A stretch of 10,112 nucleotides of DNA from CAZKXU01 sp964556665 (GCA_964556665.1 CAZKXU010000104.1:1-10112), one strand, 5' to 3'; positions 1-5,272 are shown, counted from the stretch's first letter. The notes: a model not told the origin generated them from the sequence alone. Program-made: numbers and translations.

Positions 1-145
1 GGGGCAACGCTGCGCGCTATACGTGAAAAAACTTATTTGGCGAAGCACTAGAATATTGAATCCTAAGAATCCGTTAGATTTGCCGAGAATGTATTTTTTA
101 CTAGTTATAAAGTAGAGGGACCCCAAAGTTAAACTTATCCTATAA
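1..145. other. Left-edge non-coding stretch
   Basis: No gene could be supported here. The stretch lies downstream of the minus-strand secreted protein gene. It is AT-rich and holds an 8-bp inverted repeat that runs into that gene's stop codon (listed separately), a short inner palindrome AAGTTAAACTT at 126-136, and a run of six T at 94-99 with no convincing stem in front of it. No tRNA, rRNA or repeat array was recognised. Confidence 0.5.
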
Positions 146-148
146 CTA
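102..148 (-). terminator. Weak 3'-end inverted repeat of the secreted protein gene
   Basis: TAGTTATA (102-109) and TATAACTA (141-148) are perfect 8-bp complements; the second arm includes the TAG stop of the minus-strand gene. The 31-nt interval contains GGGACCCC (118-124 region) and AAGTTAAACTT, so extra folding is possible. The stem is entirely A/T-rich and is not followed by a U-tract in the minus-strand transcript, so it is a poor intrinsic terminator. It may only be a 3'-end structure, or chance in AT-rich DNA. Confidence 0.2.
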
Positions 149-2611
149 ACATGGATTGCCCGGATCATCTGAAAGTCCAAGATAATCCTGTAAGGCGCAC
201 CACTTAGGATGTGCTAGGTCGTCCATATTACTCATAGCTCCCCAGCATCCAAACGTTGTTGGCTCTGCCATGATTACAAAGTAGGTATAAAGTTCACCAG
301 GATTTAGGTTGTTCCATAGGTTAAGCATAGCAGTGTTTATATCACGCATTCTAGGATCATCTGTTGCAGCAACCATCTTAGGAAATAGCGTAGCGCTATC
401 GCCAGGCTGTGAAATATGTGCTGGCCCACCTTCGTAGGTGATAAGGGTTAGCCCGTGTGAAGTAGCGGCTGAGATCTGAGCAGGAAGCGCATCTGCAATT
501 GAACCTCTGTTGCCAACAGCTGCCCAATAGCCTGGACAGGAGGGTGGGTCAACAAATGGACCTGCAAAATTCTGCTCTGTCAGATCCAGAATCTGTGAGC
601 TAGTTATAGCAGCTGCGCAGCCAAGATTTGTAAGAACTGTTGGGTTAACACCATAGTAAAGCGCTACAGCAAGGTGTTTAAAGGTACCCGCGCTAGTCCC
701 AATCAGGGTATTCACTGTTGGGTCTGAATAAGCTTCTAAGAGATCGTCTGTATAGGTGCCAGTGCTACCAAACTGAGAACCAAGCACTTTAATTAATCTT
801 GTTGGGTCAAATACTGCTTCAGCTAACGCTGCAATTTCAACAGATCGTCTGACATGGTAATTTATTCCAGCCTGACGAGCACTCACGCTCGGCCATATTT
901 TTAAGCCCTCCTGTTGTATATAATGATATTGTTCAAAGATTCCATTCCAGTTCTCATTTGAATACTCTAAATATACCCTACTATTTGAATTAAGTGTTGC
1001 CTGTAAGTGGGTAAATAAGCCGGTAACATAACTATCCTGAGCAGCTGCCGGAATAGTAACCCAAACATCCTTGCCGGTTTCATTGGCAAGTGTTGATATT
1101 AATTCAGGTGGGAATGCATCTTTTGAATCTCCCTCATAGCCAGAGTACTGCTCGTCCGTGATCAGTCGTCGTCCATTCCAATCAAGGTTATAAAGGTTAT
1201 CGTTTGCTACCAGTGGAATCATCAATCTAATAACCGAGAAGTCATCCACAAGATCAATAAAGGCTGGATTGAATGGTTCAGTCTTGTAAGTATTGAAAAG
1301 GCCAGGAAGAACAAATGCAACTTCACGTACTGGATCCCCTTTTTGACTGACTTGAAATTCAAAAGTGATTGGACCTGCGCCTGCTGTCACGTTGACTGCA
1401 TGATCTCCAGCACTACTAAAGGTTAGCGGGCCACCAATAATATTAACGCCACTTACCTTTACCGTCCCAGTTCCACGATAGGAAAATGTGTATTGACCAC
1501 CAGGATATGTCCCGGTTGTCATAATTAATGTCGTAGCTATTTGTCCATTCGCTGGACAGGGAGATTCGGCTATCCAATCCCTGGCATCCAAGCAGTTTGT
1601 AGGATACCCAACTTTATTGCCAAGATCGTCAAACCTAATCATTGGTCTTGAAAGTTGAAACATGTCTGCGTACTGAACAGCAGCTGCCCAGTCCGCTTGG
1701 TAGTATAAATTTACACCTAGTTGGTTAGATGCTGGTGGCTTAGTCCCTGCTGTCGGTGTTGGAGTAGGAGTACGTGTTGCAGTCGCAGTCGGTGTTGCTG
1801 TGGCGGTTCCTGTAGGTGCGGCTGTCGGCGTTCTGGTCGGGGTCGCCGTTGCGGTCGCGGTGCGAGTAGGGGTAGCTGTAGGCGTTCTGGTTGCGGTCGC
1901 GGTTGCTGTTGCAGTGGCAGTGCGTGTTGGGGTGGCTGTAGGTGAAATGGTGCCTGTCGCTGTTGCAGTAGGTGTTGGAGTCCGAGTTGCGGTTGCTGTA
2001 GGAGTTGAGGTTCGAGTTGGTGTTGCTGTCGGAGTTCTAGTTGGTGTCCTAGTAGCTGTTGGCGTTGAAGTTGGAGTTGAAGTAGCGGTTATAGTTGGAG
2101 TAGCGGTCGGCTCAGAAGTTGGAGTAGTTGTAGGAGTAGGGGTATTTGTTGCGGTAGCGCTAGGCGGTGGATCCGCTGGAGGTGGCTCAGGAGGAGAAGG
2201 TAATATTATAGGATCCTTATCTTCATTCTCACCTTCGCCAATTGGTTTCATGGCACTTAGACAATAATCTGCACTTCTTTTTGTATCACGACGCCTTGCA
2301 GAAAGTGCATTGGCTAGAGATCGATTGCCCTCTTGCGCAGCGACTTTCTTTTTATAGGCTAATCGTGCTCTTAGCTTATCAGAGTCTATTAGAAACAAAC
2401 TTTCCCCGATATTTGGCATGCCTCGCCATATTAGGCCAGTAGTAGTATCACAAGTATATCTGGTGCTATTCGGCACTTTGATAAAGCTTGATTGATTCCC
2501 CTCTGTAACGATAACTTTAGTGCGAGCTAATGCTGGTGCTGGTATAGATATGAGAATTCCAAGTAATAGTAGTGCGAATCTGGTCACTAGCTTTCCGGGG
2601 GTTATATACAT
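146..2611 (-). CDS. Secreted Thr/Pro-linker protein with a putative clan-A glycoside hydrolase domain
   Basis: 821 residues. Residues 1-29 form a signal peptide: basic start, hydrophobic core FALLLLGILISI, and an ALA site at 27-29. Residues 30-150 are a small segment with Cys54 and Cys117, ending in a Pro-rich stretch. Residues 151-290 are an almost pure Thr-Pro/Thr-Ala/Thr-Arg linker, probably extended and possibly glycosylated. Residues 298-821 form the large domain. It contains EYSNENWNG, with Asn552-Glu553 resembling the Asn-Glu acid/base pair of clan-A glycoside hydrolases, and TYEGGPAH, where Glu727 could be the nucleophile. This resembles a poorly characterised family often labelled cellulose-binding. 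A carbohydrate-active extracellular role is inferred from these motifs; the substrate is unknown. The ATG at 2611 has only a weak AGAGAG (2615-2620) three bases upstream. The gene appears monocistronic, with a candidate promoter at 2669-2697. Confidence 0.85.
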   Translation of the reverse strand: MYITPGKLVTRFALLLLGILISIPAPALARTKVIVTEGNQSSFIKVPNSTRYTCDTTTGLIWRGMPNIGESLFLIDSDKLRARLAYKKKVAAQEGNRSLANALSARRRDTKRSADYCLSAMKPIGEGENEDKDPIILPSPPEPPPADPPPSATATNTPTPTTTPTSEPTATPTITATSTPTSTPTATRTPTRTPTATPTRTSTPTATATRTPTPTATATGTISPTATPTRTATATATATATRTPTATPTRTATATATPTRTPTAAPTGTATATPTATATRTPTPTPTAGTKPPASNQLGVNLYYQADWAAAVQYADMFQLSRPMIRFDDLGNKVGYPTNCLDARDWIAESPCPANGQIATTLIMTTGTYPGGQYTFSYRGTGTVKVSGVNIIGGPLTFSSAGDHAVNVTAGAGPITFEFQVSQKGDPVREVAFVLPGLFNTYKTEPFNPAFIDLVDDFSVIRLMIPLVANDNLYNLDWNGRRLITDEQYSGYEGDSKDAFPPELISTLANETGKDVWVTIPAAAQDSYVTGLFTHLQATLNSNSRVYLEYSNENWNGIFEQYHYIQQEGLKIWPSVSARQAGINYHVRRSVEIAALAEAVFDPTRLIKVLGSQFGSTGTYTDDLLEAYSDPTVNTLIGTSAGTFKHLAVALYYGVNPTVLTNLGCAAAITSSQILDLTEQNFAGPFVDPPSCPGYWAAVGNRGSIADALPAQISAATSHGLTLITYEGGPAHISQPGDSATLFPKMVAATDDPRMRDINTAMLNLWNNLNPGELYTYFVIMAEPTTFGCWGAMSNMDDLAHPKWCALQDYLGLSDDPGNPC
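1742..2161 (-). repeat. Degenerate low-complexity repeat encoding the TPTATPTRT linker
   Basis: About 420 bp inside the secreted protein gene made of degenerate 6-12 bp units. On the plus strand it reads as endless variants of GTTGCNGTNGGNGTT. It encodes residues 151-290 with Thr at nearly every second position. Third positions vary freely among units, so the peptide pattern is conserved more strictly than the DNA. That suggests selection on the linker rather than very recent DNA slippage. The long open frames seen on the plus strand here (Val/Ala/Gly-rich) are by-products of the repeat. Confidence 0.9.
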
Positions 2612-2668
2612 TCGCTCTCTGTTTTAAGATCCTGCTGTGAGTTAAGTGAATAGCTGCAAGCTTTATGC

Positions 2669-2697
2669 CTTATCCAATGGGCAAGTATATATGTCAG
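2669..2697 (-). promoter_or_regulatory. Candidate sigma70-type promoter of the secreted protein gene
   Basis: Reading the minus strand, CTGACA (2697-2692) matches the -35 consensus at 5 of 6 positions. After exactly 17 bases comes GATAAG (2674-2669), 4 of 6 to the -10 consensus. Transcription would start near 2662, giving a leader of about 50 nt before the ATG at 2611. This rests on pattern match alone in AT-rich DNA. Confidence 0.35.
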
Positions 2698-2851
2698 GAA
2701 ATTAGTAAGACACTTAACATTACTAAGAGATATTCGTAGATGAGAGCTGTATGCTTAAGGTAAGCCACTCTTTTTTTTTAGGCAAACCTCTCTTTTGCAG
2801 CATCTTTTTGGGGAGCCTCAAGAGGCATGAGGAGGCGCAACCTTCTCTTCT

Positions 2852-2900
2852 GTGGTTGAAGCTCCAAACATCAAGAAAACAACCTCAGTAGCTTCACCAC
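2852..2900. repeat. 10-bp stem with one bulge, with competing pairings
   Basis: GTGGTTGAAGC (2852-2862) pairs with GCTTCACCAC (2891-2900) over ten base pairs with a single bulged T, enclosing 28 nt. The GGTTG inside the first arm (2854-2858) can instead pair with CAACC at 2838-2842. GCTCC (2861-2865) can pair with GGAGC at 2812-2816. These pairings exclude one another, which is the shape of an RNA switch, but no known riboswitch class was recognised on either strand. Confidence 0.4.
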
Positions 2901-2914
2901 TTTTCGCAACCCCT

Positions 2915-2949
2915 GGGCCCGACAGACTTGGAGCAAGTCTGTCGGGCCC
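2915..2949. repeat. Perfect 16-bp inverted repeat with a 3-nt loop
   Basis: GGGCCCGACAGACTTG (2915-2930), the spacer GAG (2931-2933) and CAAGTCTGTCGGGCCC (2934-2949) form a flawless 16-bp stem with 11 G:C pairs. Neither strand has a T-tract after the stem, so it does not fit an ordinary intrinsic terminator. It lies about 130 bp downstream of the stop of the minus-strand 126-residue gene. It may stabilise or end that transcript, or be the end of a mobile or repetitive element. Confidence 0.85.
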
Positions 2950-3000
2950 CAGATAGGAGGGCGTGCTTCAGTTCTCGCGTCTGTCCCAGGGTAACTTCAC

Positions 3001-3029
3001 CTGCTGCACGTTCCCCCAGTTTGCAGCAG
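3001..3029. repeat. 8-bp inverted repeat CTGCTGCA/TGCAGCAG
   Basis: CTGCTGCA (3001-3008) and TGCAGCAG (3022-3029) are perfect complements around a 13-nt loop. It is one of a series of stems between the small-gene stop and the long hairpin at 2915-2949. Function unknown. Confidence 0.6.
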
Positions 3030-3047
3030 CTGCGGTGCCGATCAGCG

Positions 3048-3063
3048 TTCCTCGACCGAGGAA
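3048..3063. repeat. 7-bp inverted repeat with a 2-nt centre
   Basis: TTCCTCG (3048-3054), AC, CGAGGAA (3057-3063). It sits just past the stop codon (3076) of the minus-strand small gene. A 2-nt loop is too tight for a full RNA hairpin, so five or six pairs would form, or it could be a DNA-binding palindrome. No T-tract follows on the minus strand. Confidence 0.5.
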
Positions 3064-3075
3064 TTGCGGCCCAAT

Positions 3076-3456
3076 TCAGCATTCGCCAGACTGACTTGCA
3101 TACACATATCCTACTCCGAACATGCCTGGCTCTTTGAAGTGGCCTAGGTTCATGCCGTTACCTTGAGCGTCGCGAAACACAGCAGTCGCTGTGCCAGCGA
3201 GGCCGTCGAAGTACATACGATGGCCCTGCTCGTCGAAGATCCTGGTCCCCACCATTCCCGGTTCGAGAAATCCGAGCTCCATCCGTGACCGGCCTTCCTT
3301 GTCAAAGAAGACCAGTTTCCCCTCCCTCAACTCAGCCCTGCTGCCATCGGCAGCAAGCGAGACCAGCACCGTTGGTTCGACTGGGGTGTTAGTCTCCTGA
3401 GGCAAGAACAATGCGCCTAGGGCGGCGCCAGTTAGAACGCCAAAAAAGTTCCGCAT
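3076..3456 (-). CDS. Small exported or membrane-anchored protein with D-x-x-G beta repeats, function unknown
   Basis: 126 residues. The first 20 or so are short, basic then hydrophobic (MRNFFGVLTGAALGALFLP), fitting a signal peptide or N-terminal anchor. From residue 50 three units recur: FDKEGRSRMELGFLEPGMVG, FDEQGHRMYFDG and FRDAQGNGMNLGHFKEPGMFG. Each has an Asp-x-x-Gly turn followed by a strand, and units 1 and 3 share a -EPGM-G tail, suggesting a small beta-repeat fold. Proteins with similar D-x-x-G-(K/R)-x-R-x-x-L-G repeats are widespread and uncharacterised. A good GGAG (3464-3467) lies seven bases before the ATG, so I believe the gene is real. Its DNA is richer in G+C than its neighbours (36 of 60 by hand count at 3181-3240), hinting at foreign origin. 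It is 206 bp downstream of the regulator gene on the same strand, with a long palindrome between them. Confidence 0.75.
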   Translation of the reverse strand: MRNFFGVLTGAALGALFLPQETNTPVEPTVLVSLAADGSRAELREGKLVFFDKEGRSRMELGFLEPGMVGTRIFDEQGHRMYFDGLAGTATAVFRDAQGNGMNLGHFKEPGMFGVGYVYASQSGEC

Positions 3457-3463
3457 GAGAACG

Positions 3464-3467
3464 CTCC
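3464..3467 (-). promoter_or_regulatory. Ribosome binding site of the 126-residue gene
   Basis: GGAG on the minus strand (CTCC on plus) seven bases upstream of the ATG at 3456. It supports both the start and the reality of this small gene. Confidence 0.7.
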
Positions 3468-3497
3468 AAAGAAGTGATCTAAACCCACCTCATAACC

Positions 3498-3544
3498 GAA
3501 GTGGCCAGTCCTGTCATATAGTCTATAACACGACTAGCCACTTC
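3498..3544. repeat. 47-bp imperfect palindrome upstream of the small gene
   Basis: GAAGTGGCCAGTC (3498-3510) and GACTAGCCACTTC (3532-3544) are complementary at 12 of 13 positions. In a minus-strand RNA the odd pair becomes a G-U wobble, so the stem is fully paired. The pairing continues inward after single mismatches: TGT/ACA at 3512-3514 and 3528-3530, then ATA/TAT at 3516-3518 and 3524-3526. It lies about 40 bp before the ATG of the 126-residue gene and about 120 bp past the regulator's stop. No T-tract follows on either strand. It may be a leader structure, an operator, or a small palindromic repeat element. Confidence 0.75.
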
Positions 3545-3662
3545 AAAACCTTCATTGCTTCAACCACCCTAACATTATCAATTTCCCGCTCTAATAGAAA
3601 GTAGTTAATAGCTCCAGTTTTAGATTGGATTTATAGGTGATGAACGGAGCAGTTGACTGTCT

Positions 3663-4442
3663 CTAGACCTCTCGTAACACCTTCAAATACTGGATAATTA
3701 ACCCTTTGATCGGAAGAAACATGAGTGTCGCTCGATTGATGCTTCCGTATTCAAGCTCCCAGGTTCGAATCTCTGCAGGTAATTCAGCAAAAAGATCACT
3801 AAGAGGTTTTTGACTATTTAGCTCATATGGATACCGTTTCTGTACGGTGGCGATAACATCACTCTCTGCAAAGCCCTGTTTACGCAGTTTGACCGCAAGC
3901 TCCCCGGTCTTAAGTGCTTCATTAATCCTAATATCAAGCCGCTTAATCTCATCTTCACAAAATTTGATCTGTCGGGACTTTAACTTCTTTTCATCTAGAA
4001 GCTCTTTTAATTCAAACTCCATCAGAGGCGGAAACATGCTGCCCTCAGCTTTGACAAGCTCCATAATCCGCTCACGATAACTACGCAGAAAATAATTGAT
4101 AAATAGAAAACGTTCAGGTGACTCAAAGTAGGGCTTGCTAACCATGCGGTTGATTAGCTCTATTAATCCCGCTCTTGTTAGGCGGTAAGAGGGAAGGCGG
4201 CCACGGCTCAAACGTCTAGCAAAGCCCTCCTTAGTGAGGTGCATTAAATAGCGGGAGATCTGGGTGTTTTGGATAGTAAGTTTCTTAAACTCATAGGCAT
4301 GCTCAATCCAGTTTAGAAATAGTTCAACTAGAAATTTTACATCCTTCTGACGGAAGCCCTCGCTCCCAGAAGTTGCCTGGGCTGCTATAGCAGCTGCTAC
4401 AATGAAGACCTCGTTACGTTCGAATAATGATTCTTTACGCAT
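3663..4442 (-). CDS. Winged-helix transcriptional regulator, probable regulator of the divergent pspA operon
   Basis: 259 residues from the ATG at 4442. Residues about 15-100 look like a winged helix-turn-helix: TIQNTQISRYLMHLTKEGFA (56-75) has the recognition-helix pattern, and SRGRLPSYRLTRAGLIELI (79-97) fits the wing and following helix. The remaining about 160 residues are mainly helical and charged, with a likely coiled-coil at 142-180; no ligand domain was recognised. The frame is open to 4553, but that extension would translate both palindromic operators and is hydrophobic junk-like sequence, so I chose 4442. No Shine-Dalgarno precedes 4442; a palindrome (4446-4458) ends three bases before it. 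The message may be leaderless and autoregulated. An alternative is GGAG at 4480-4483 serving a non-standard start near 4472. The gene is divergent from the pspA-like operon, consistent with it being that operon's regulator. The exact HTH family is not identified. Confidence 0.75.
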   Translation of the reverse strand: MRKESLFERNEVFIVAAAIAAQATSGSEGFRQKDVKFLVELFLNWIEHAYEFKKLTIQNTQISRYLMHLTKEGFARRLSRGRLPSYRLTRAGLIELINRMVSKPYFESPERFLFINYFLRSYRERIMELVKAEGSMFPPLMEFELKELLDEKKLKSRQIKFCEDEIKRLDIRINEALKTGELAVKLRKQGFAESDVIATVQKRYPYELNSQKPLSDLFAELPAEIRTWELEYGSINRATLMFLPIKGLIIQYLKVLREV

Positions 4443-4445
4443 TAC

Positions 4446-4458
4446 GTTACATTGTAAC
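4446..4458. promoter_or_regulatory. Operator 1, perfect 13-bp palindrome GTTACATTGTAAC
   Basis: Arms GTTACA and TGTAAC around a central T. It lies three bases upstream of the regulator's proposed ATG (4442), where bound protein would block transcription start or ribosome access. It is the exact reverse complement of operator 2. Two perfect 13-bp copies in 100 bp are very unlikely by chance. Probable binding site of the adjacent winged-helix protein (inference). Confidence 0.8.
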
Positions 4459-4530
4459 ATAAATATATCAATAAATAAACTCCGTAGAATCATATAAAAT
4501 ATCATTAATACAAGGCTATAGCTCTTATGA

Positions 4531-4543
4531 GTTACAATGTAAC
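4531..4543. promoter_or_regulatory. Operator 2, perfect 13-bp palindrome GTTACAATGTAAC
   Basis: Same palindrome as operator 1 with A at the centre. Centre-to-centre distance to operator 1 is 85 bp, about eight turns of B-DNA, and to the degenerate operator 3 is 52 bp, about five turns, so all three would lie on the same DNA face. It is 74 bp upstream of the pspA-like start codon. Confidence 0.8.
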
Positions 4544-4582
4544 TATGTTTCATTAGCTTATCAATAGAATCGCCGTCATAAT

Positions 4583-4595
4583 GTTTATTGTAAAC
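4583..4595. promoter_or_regulatory. Operator 3, degenerate palindrome GTTTATTGTAAAC
   Basis: Arms GTTTA/TAAAC around TTG. It shares ATTGTAA with operator 1. It is close to the pspA-like ribosome binding site (4606-4610), so occupancy here would overlap the probable core promoter or transcript start. It is weaker than the other two and could be coincidental in AT-rich DNA. Confidence 0.5.
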
Positions 4596-4605
4596 TTTAT
4601 TTAAT

Positions 4606-4610
4606 AGGAG
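4606..4610 (+). promoter_or_regulatory. Strong Shine-Dalgarno of the pspA-like gene
   Basis: AGGAG six bases before the ATG at 4617. It fixes the start and suggests efficient translation. No clear sigma54 (GG/GC) promoter could be found upstream, unlike the enterobacterial pspA arrangement. Confidence 0.85.
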
Positions 4611-4616
4611 ATTTAT

Positions 4617-5258
4617 ATGAGAACATTATACCGTTTGGCGGCTTCGATTAAGGCTAACTTTGACTGGATGGTGTCGCAGGTCGAAAATCATGAGGCACTT
4701 GTTAATTCAGCGATTAATGAGGTGCAGCAGCATGAGGCGCATGCCAAGGTTCAGCTTAATCGGCTGCGAACAGAGAGTGAAAAGATGGAGCGGGAGTTGA
4801 AAAGCCTAAGTGCTGATGAAGAAAATTGGCGAAAGCGAGCAATTGACTCTGCTAATAGTGATGAGAAAAAAGCCCTTGAGTGTGTAAAGCGGCTGCAAAA
4901 TGTTCGTAAGAGAAAAGAGACTCTAGCGCAGGATCTAAGCGTACAGCAGAAACTAGCAGAGCAACTGACCGCCGATCTAGGGCAGGTTAAAGGCAGACTC
5001 GACACATTAAAGCGACAAAGAAATGCACTACGCAGTAGGGAATCGAGAGCCGCAGCTCTAGCCGCCGCTTCAATGGGTGAGCACTCATTGGTGGGTGAAT
5101 TAGATAACATCTTCGAGCGTTGGGAAGTTAAAGTCGTTAAAACCGAGGCTGAAGCAGAGGTAGAGATAGATTCAGTTGATGCGCTGGAGGAGGAGTTTCT
5201 CTCGGTTGAAGAGGAAGAGGGGCTAAAAGAGGAGCTTAAGCGGTTAATGACGTCTTAA
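4617..5258 (+). CDS. pspA: PspA/IM30 (Vipp1) family membrane-stress protein
   Basis: 213 residues, close to the usual size of about 220 for PspA. The first 20 residues (MRTLYRLAASIKANFDWMVS) form an amphipathic helix typical of membrane-binding PspA. Residues 21-150 are long heptad-like charged helices (KMERELKSLSADEENWRKRA, then KRLQNVRKRKETLAQDLSVQ) forming the family's coiled-coil hairpin. The FERWEVKVVKTEAEAE stretch matches the conserved FERxExKIxxxEAxAE-like region, and the C-terminus is acidic (EEEFLSVEEEEGLKEEL). Family knowledge: PspA/Vipp1 are ESCRT-III-like proteins that polymerise on the inner membrane and protect it under stress. First gene of a likely operon with the membrane protein (72-bp gap) and the phospholipid-repair fusion. 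Regulation is probably through the palindromic operators upstream rather than by PspF, which is not seen here. PspA versus Vipp1 cannot be settled; there is no Vipp1-type C-terminal extension. Confidence 0.88.
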   Translation: MRTLYRLAASIKANFDWMVSQVENHEALVNSAINEVQQHEAHAKVQLNRLRTESEKMERELKSLSADEENWRKRAIDSANSDEKKALECVKRLQNVRKRKETLAQDLSVQQKLAEQLTADLGQVKGRLDTLKRQRNALRSRESRAAALAAASMGEHSLVGELDNIFERWEVKVVKTEAEAEVEIDSVDALEEEFLSVEEEEGLKEELKRLMTS

Positions 5259-5272
5259 AGAAAGTTGGGAAA

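Larger units (their letters stand above)
2612..3075. other. 464-bp gene-free stretch rich in inverted repeats
   Basis: No credible protein gene. Open frames on either strand (for example 2894-3082 minus and 2928-3137 plus) are Arg/Cys-rich, conflict with each other and run through palindromes. The stretch holds a run of nine T at 2771-2779 and several potential stems: GCCTC/GAGGC (2815-2826), GTGGTTGAAGC with GCTTCACCAC (2852-2862 with 2891-2900), the perfect 16-bp hairpin 2915-2949, CTGCTGCA/TGCAGCAG (3001-3029) and TTCCTCG/CGAGGAA (3048-3063). Base composition shifts from AT-rich to GC-rich near 2905. It could be the structured 3' region of the upstream small gene, a non-coding RNA, or the remnant of a mobile cassette. 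Confidence 0.6.

Noticed and set aside
1742..2161. CRISPR array
   Set aside because: Units are degenerate, contiguous and in frame with a protein linker; there are no regular spacers.
1721..2267. Long plus-strand open frames rich in Cys/Arg or Val/Ala/Gly
   Set aside because: They are the reverse frames of the Thr-Pro repeat; any frame through a stop-free repeat stays open. No credible start site or protein character.
2771..2779. Run of nine T as a plus-strand terminator
   Set aside because: Only a weak GCTTA/TAAGC stem (2753-2765) stands before it, separated by five bases, and no plus-strand gene ends here.
2780..2870. Cyclic-di-GMP or cobalamin riboswitch, suggested by GGCAAACC and GCCACT-like words
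   Set aside because: The remaining conserved blocks and stems of those classes could not be found in order on either strand.
2894..3137. Overlapping small frames on both strands (62 and 69 codons)
   Set aside because: Arg/Cys-rich compositions typical of chance frames in GC-rich DNA, and both run through palindromes. The minus one does start at an ATG overlapping the previous stop (3076-3082), but its sequence is not protein-like.
3420..3570. Integron attC site beside the small gene
   Set aside because: No paired RYYYAAC/GTTRRRY core sites with the required spacing were found; the palindrome is simple and nested rather than attC-like.
4440..4616. Sigma54 promoter for the pspA-like gene
   Set aside because: No GG-N10-GC arrangement resembling -24/-12 elements could be found in the intergenic region.
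4751..5110. Minus-strand 119-codon frame inside the pspA-like gene
   Set aside because: Ser/Arg/Phe-rich antisense shadow of a well-supported coding sequence with a strong ribosome site on the other strand.
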